Source: Limnoperna fortunei
Taxonomy: Eukaryota > Mollusca > Bivalvia > Mytilida > Modiolidae
Direction of reading: 5' to 3'
DNA: 64,000 nucleotides
Assembly: GCA_944474755.1 (NCBI GenBank)
Contig: OX104112.1
Coordinates: 3,196,001-3,260,000, forward strand
Part shown: one piece after another, positions 61,937-64,000 of the stretch
How the letters are laid out: each line of letters begins with the position of its first letter
Position numbering within the stretch: position 1 is the first letter of the stretch
The notes under the pieces: model-generated
Database searches by the model: none
What the model saw: only the letters and a program-made list of their open reading frames with translations
What the model was told of the DNA's origin: nothing
Translations under genes and position numbers: made by a program

Positions 61937-62699
61937 TATGGATCACTTGCGGAGCACCCTTTGGTCCGCAATCTACCTTATAAGTTAAATCTCCAAACCT
62001 ATCAAGAACTTTGTATGGCCCTCTCCAGAAGCTAGTTAGCTTCCATGAAAGTCCTACTTTTCTAAAATATACATATACGTTATCACCTTTCTGAAACTTT
62101 TGATAAGACAACTTAAGATCATGGTATCTTTTCTGTCTACGCATTTCCCCAGGAGCTTTGCTTCTAACGTATGAATGAGCTTTCTCAAGTTTCTCCTTAA
62201 GCTCCCATGCCCATTGATGTCTAGGCATTTCATACATTATATCTAACGGCGTTGATACTTCTCTACCCAGCATCAACTGGTTCGGGGTCTGTCCTGTAGT
62301 TTCATGTTCTGCCGCCCGGTACGCCATCATAACAAAAGGAATATAAGTGTCCCAATTCTTCTGGTGCTCATCAACAAACATACCCAGCATATTGACCAAA
62401 GTCTTATTGAACCGCTCTACCATACCATCCGATTGAGGATGATATGGAGTTGTTCTTGTTTTCTTTATATTAAGCATTTTGCACACTTCCTGAAAAAGAA
62501 GGCTTTCATACTGACGACCCTGGTCAGAATGAATAATTGAGGGAACACCAAATCTAGTAACAACTTCTTCAACAATCAACTTAGCTACAGTAGCAGCAGT
62601 CATATCAGGCATCGGAAAGCATTCTGTCCATTTGGTAAAATAATCCGACACTACCAATATGTACCGATTTTCCTTGTTCCGTAACCGGGAGTTCGCCAA
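61914..62699 (-). pseudogene. Ty3/gypsy integrase core and C-terminal part
   Basis: The minus-strand frame carries YILVVSDYFTKWTE, IIHSDQGRQYES (second catalytic Asp), PYHPQSDGMVERFNKTL (catalytic Glu), and a C-terminal KLTSFWRGPYKVLDR motif typical of gypsy integrases. It inserts cDNA into the host genome. It is in a different frame from the upstream pol part. The shift maps to a run of four A on the minus strand (62668-62671), consistent with one extra base. The frame then runs into the 54-bp minisatellite (~61937), so the element's 3' end and LTR are missing. The last residues of the frame are minisatellite-encoded. The listed start is a TTG inside the overlap, not a real start. Confidence 0.9.
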
Positions 62700-64000
62700 G
62701 GATGTCTGTTGACAACCTTTCCATTGGCCATCCAGTTTCTACTATTCCCATTGGCGCCCGTTTCGTTTTTGTTGGTGTCTTCTTACAAGCACACTTGTCA
62801 CACCCTGCAATGTATGACCTAACATCGCTTTGCAAACCAGGCCAGTAGTAACCTTGTTGTATTTTGTTCAATGTTTTACTTACTCCCAGGTGTCCCGACG
62901 ATTTATCGTCATGACTAAATTGTAACGCCTTTCTTCTTTCCGACCATGGTACAATACACTGAAACCTGACAAAACCTTTCTCTACGTCCTCGAACCTTCT
63001 GTATAAAATACCATCTCTTAACTCTAAACAATCAAACTGGTTCCAAAGAGATCGCAAGAAAAACCCTTTACCCGCTATTTCAGAGAAATACGGCTTCTTA
63101 CCTTCCCTAGCCCAAACCAGAACAACTTTCAAATCATTATCCTTCTTCTGAACCTCCGACATAACGGTCGTTTCCAGCTCGTCATCATTCTTTTCCGGCT
63201 CATCCTTGAGAGCCTTGGATCTTGTCACAACTCTAACCTTTGCATTTCGAGTTTCTGATACATGGTTAGTACCACATTGCTTGCATGGTTTCCTACTCAT
63301 TGCATCCGCATTACCATGCTGGCTACCTGGTCTATGTTGTATTTCATAGTCATATTCACTCAGCTGTTCAATCCACCTTGCAACTTGTCCCTCTGGGTTC
63401 TTGAAATTCAACAGCCACCTAAGTGAACTATGATCTGTCCGAATCTTAAATCGTTTACCATACAAATACGGCTTGAAATACTTCACGAAATACACGACTG
63501 ACAACATCTCTTTTCGTGTTACACAGTATTTCCTCTCCGACTTGGACAATGCTCGACTCGCATACGCGACAACGTGTTCTTTGCCGTCATCACTCTTTTG
63601 TGACAGTACCGCTCCAATGGCACTGTTACTCGCGTCTGTGTCTAATATAAACTCACGACTAAAATCAGGGTGAGACAAAATAGGAGCACTTGTCAATTTC
63701 GATTTCAGTGTATCAAAAGCAGACTGATGATCACTATTCCACGCGAACTGTTTACCTTTCTCGGTAAGTGTATGTAAACACTTAGCTATAGACGCGAAGT
63801 TTTGAATGAACTTACGAAAGTAACTACATAAACCAAGAAATGAGCGAACTTCCGTTGCACTACCGGGTATTGGCCAAGATTTAACAACCTCTATTTTATC
63901 TGGATCTGTGGCAATGCCATCACGTGACACAATATGTCCAAGAAACTTCACCTCTGTTGCGAACAGGGTGCACTTCTTGGCCTTAAGCTTCAGCCCTGCG
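61937..64000 (-). mobile_element. Ty3/gypsy LTR retrotransposon, 3'-truncated, runs off the window
   Basis: Envelope of the two pol frames above. The left boundary is where GAPQVIHI turns into minisatellite sequence. No LTR, polypurine tract or env-like frame is visible in the window. Confidence 0.88.
62605..64000 (-). CDS. Ty3/gypsy pol: RT end, RNase H, integrase zinc-binding domain (partial)
   Basis: The minus-strand frame is open to the window edge, so it is 5'-partial. Order: RT connection with KFLGHIVSRDGIATDP, then RSFLGLCSYFRKFI. RNase H follows with FILDTDASNSAIGAVLSQ, TRKEMLSVVYFVKYFKPYL, IRTDHSSLRWLL and GNADAMSR, so the catalytic D, E and D residues are present. Then the integrase HHCC domain, HLGVSKTLNKIQQGYYWPG with CDKCACKK, and the first integrase Asp in RLSTDILGEL. 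It leaves frame at ~62670 and ends as a nonsense tail (QMDRMLSDA). Apart from that shift I see no stop in 1.4 kb, so the copy is young. The RT catalytic core, protease, gag and LTR lie outside the window. Confidence 0.93.
   Translation of the reverse strand, partial: AGLKLKAKKCTLFATEVKFLGHIVSRDGIATDPDKIEVVKSWPIPGSATEVRSFLGLCSYFRKFIQNFASIAKCLHTLTEKGKQFAWNSDHQSAFDTLKSKLTSAPILSHPDFSREFILDTDASNSAIGAVLSQKSDDGKEHVVAYASRALSKSERKYCVTRKEMLSVVYFVKYFKPYLYGKRFKIRTDHSSLRWLLNFKNPEGQVARWIEQLSEYDYEIQHRPGSQHGNADAMSRKPCKQCGTNHVSETRNAKVRVVTRSKALKDEPEKNDDELETTVMSEVQKKDNDLKVVLVWAREGKKPYFSEIAGKGFFLRSLWNQFDCLELRDGILYRRFEDVEKGFVRFQCIVPWSERRKALQFSHDDKSSGHLGVSKTLNKIQQGYYWPGLQSDVRSYIAGCDKCACKKTPTKTKRAPMGIVETGWPMERLSTDILGELPVTEQGKSVHIGSVGLFYQMDRMLSDA

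Overview
The window looks like nuclear DNA from a lophotrochozoan, most likely a bivalve or gastropod mollusc. The evidence is AT-rich sequence, spliced exons with GT/AG introns, tRNA-headed SINEs ending in (CAAA)n, several non-LTR retrotransposon remnants, a Ty3/gypsy pol, and minisatellites. No species name can be read from the sequence, and no prokaryotic-style operon, CRISPR array or genuine tRNA/rRNA gene is visible.

Layout. (1) 1-4745: the 3' end of one apparently intact plus-strand gene, five exons, encoding part of a COR-like domain followed by a death-fold domain and a C-terminal death domain. It is the only plausible functional host gene here. (2) 4930-8230: two adjoining tandem arrays, a 50-bp minisatellite with an emerging ~150-bp higher-order pattern and a very degenerate ~70-bp array broken by a SINE. 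(3) 8231-26788: repeat-rich, mostly non-coding DNA. It holds a 30-bp minisatellite, three dead LINE segments (11.9-12.8, 15.6-16.1 and 19.25-23.9 kb), a ~511-bp SINE-like element with a perfect 14-bp target-site duplication, and an orphan exon of a VMO-I (vitelline membrane outer layer I) gene.

(4) 26789-58534: the dominant structure, three head-to-tail copies of a ~10.58-kb unit (10583, 10581 and 10582 bp), nearly identical. Each unit carries a degenerate B-box fragment, SINEs of several ages, the left arm of an ~820-bp inverted repeat, a dead LINE C-terminal half, a 602-bp foldback DNA transposon with an 8-bp target-site duplication, a candidate orphan terminal exon, and part of the right arm of the inverted repeat. 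Only after unit 3 is the right arm complete (58151-58988), so the tandem breakpoint lies inside one arm of a large palindrome. Relative order read from the sequence: SINE insertion, then inverted duplication, then divergence of the arms, then tandem duplication and triplication.

(5) 58989-61085: non-coding. (6) 61086-61936: a 54-bp minisatellite containing an internal inverted block. (7) 61937-64000: a minus-strand Ty3/gypsy pol (end of RT, RNase H, integrase), frameshifted by one base and cut off at its 3' end exactly where the minisatellite starts. It runs off the right edge of the window.

Apart from the first gene, nothing here looks like a working multi-gene system. The points of interest are structural: the palindrome-anchored triplication, modular SINEs sharing a 3' end, the foldback transposon, and orphan exons of immune-type and egg-coat-type families.
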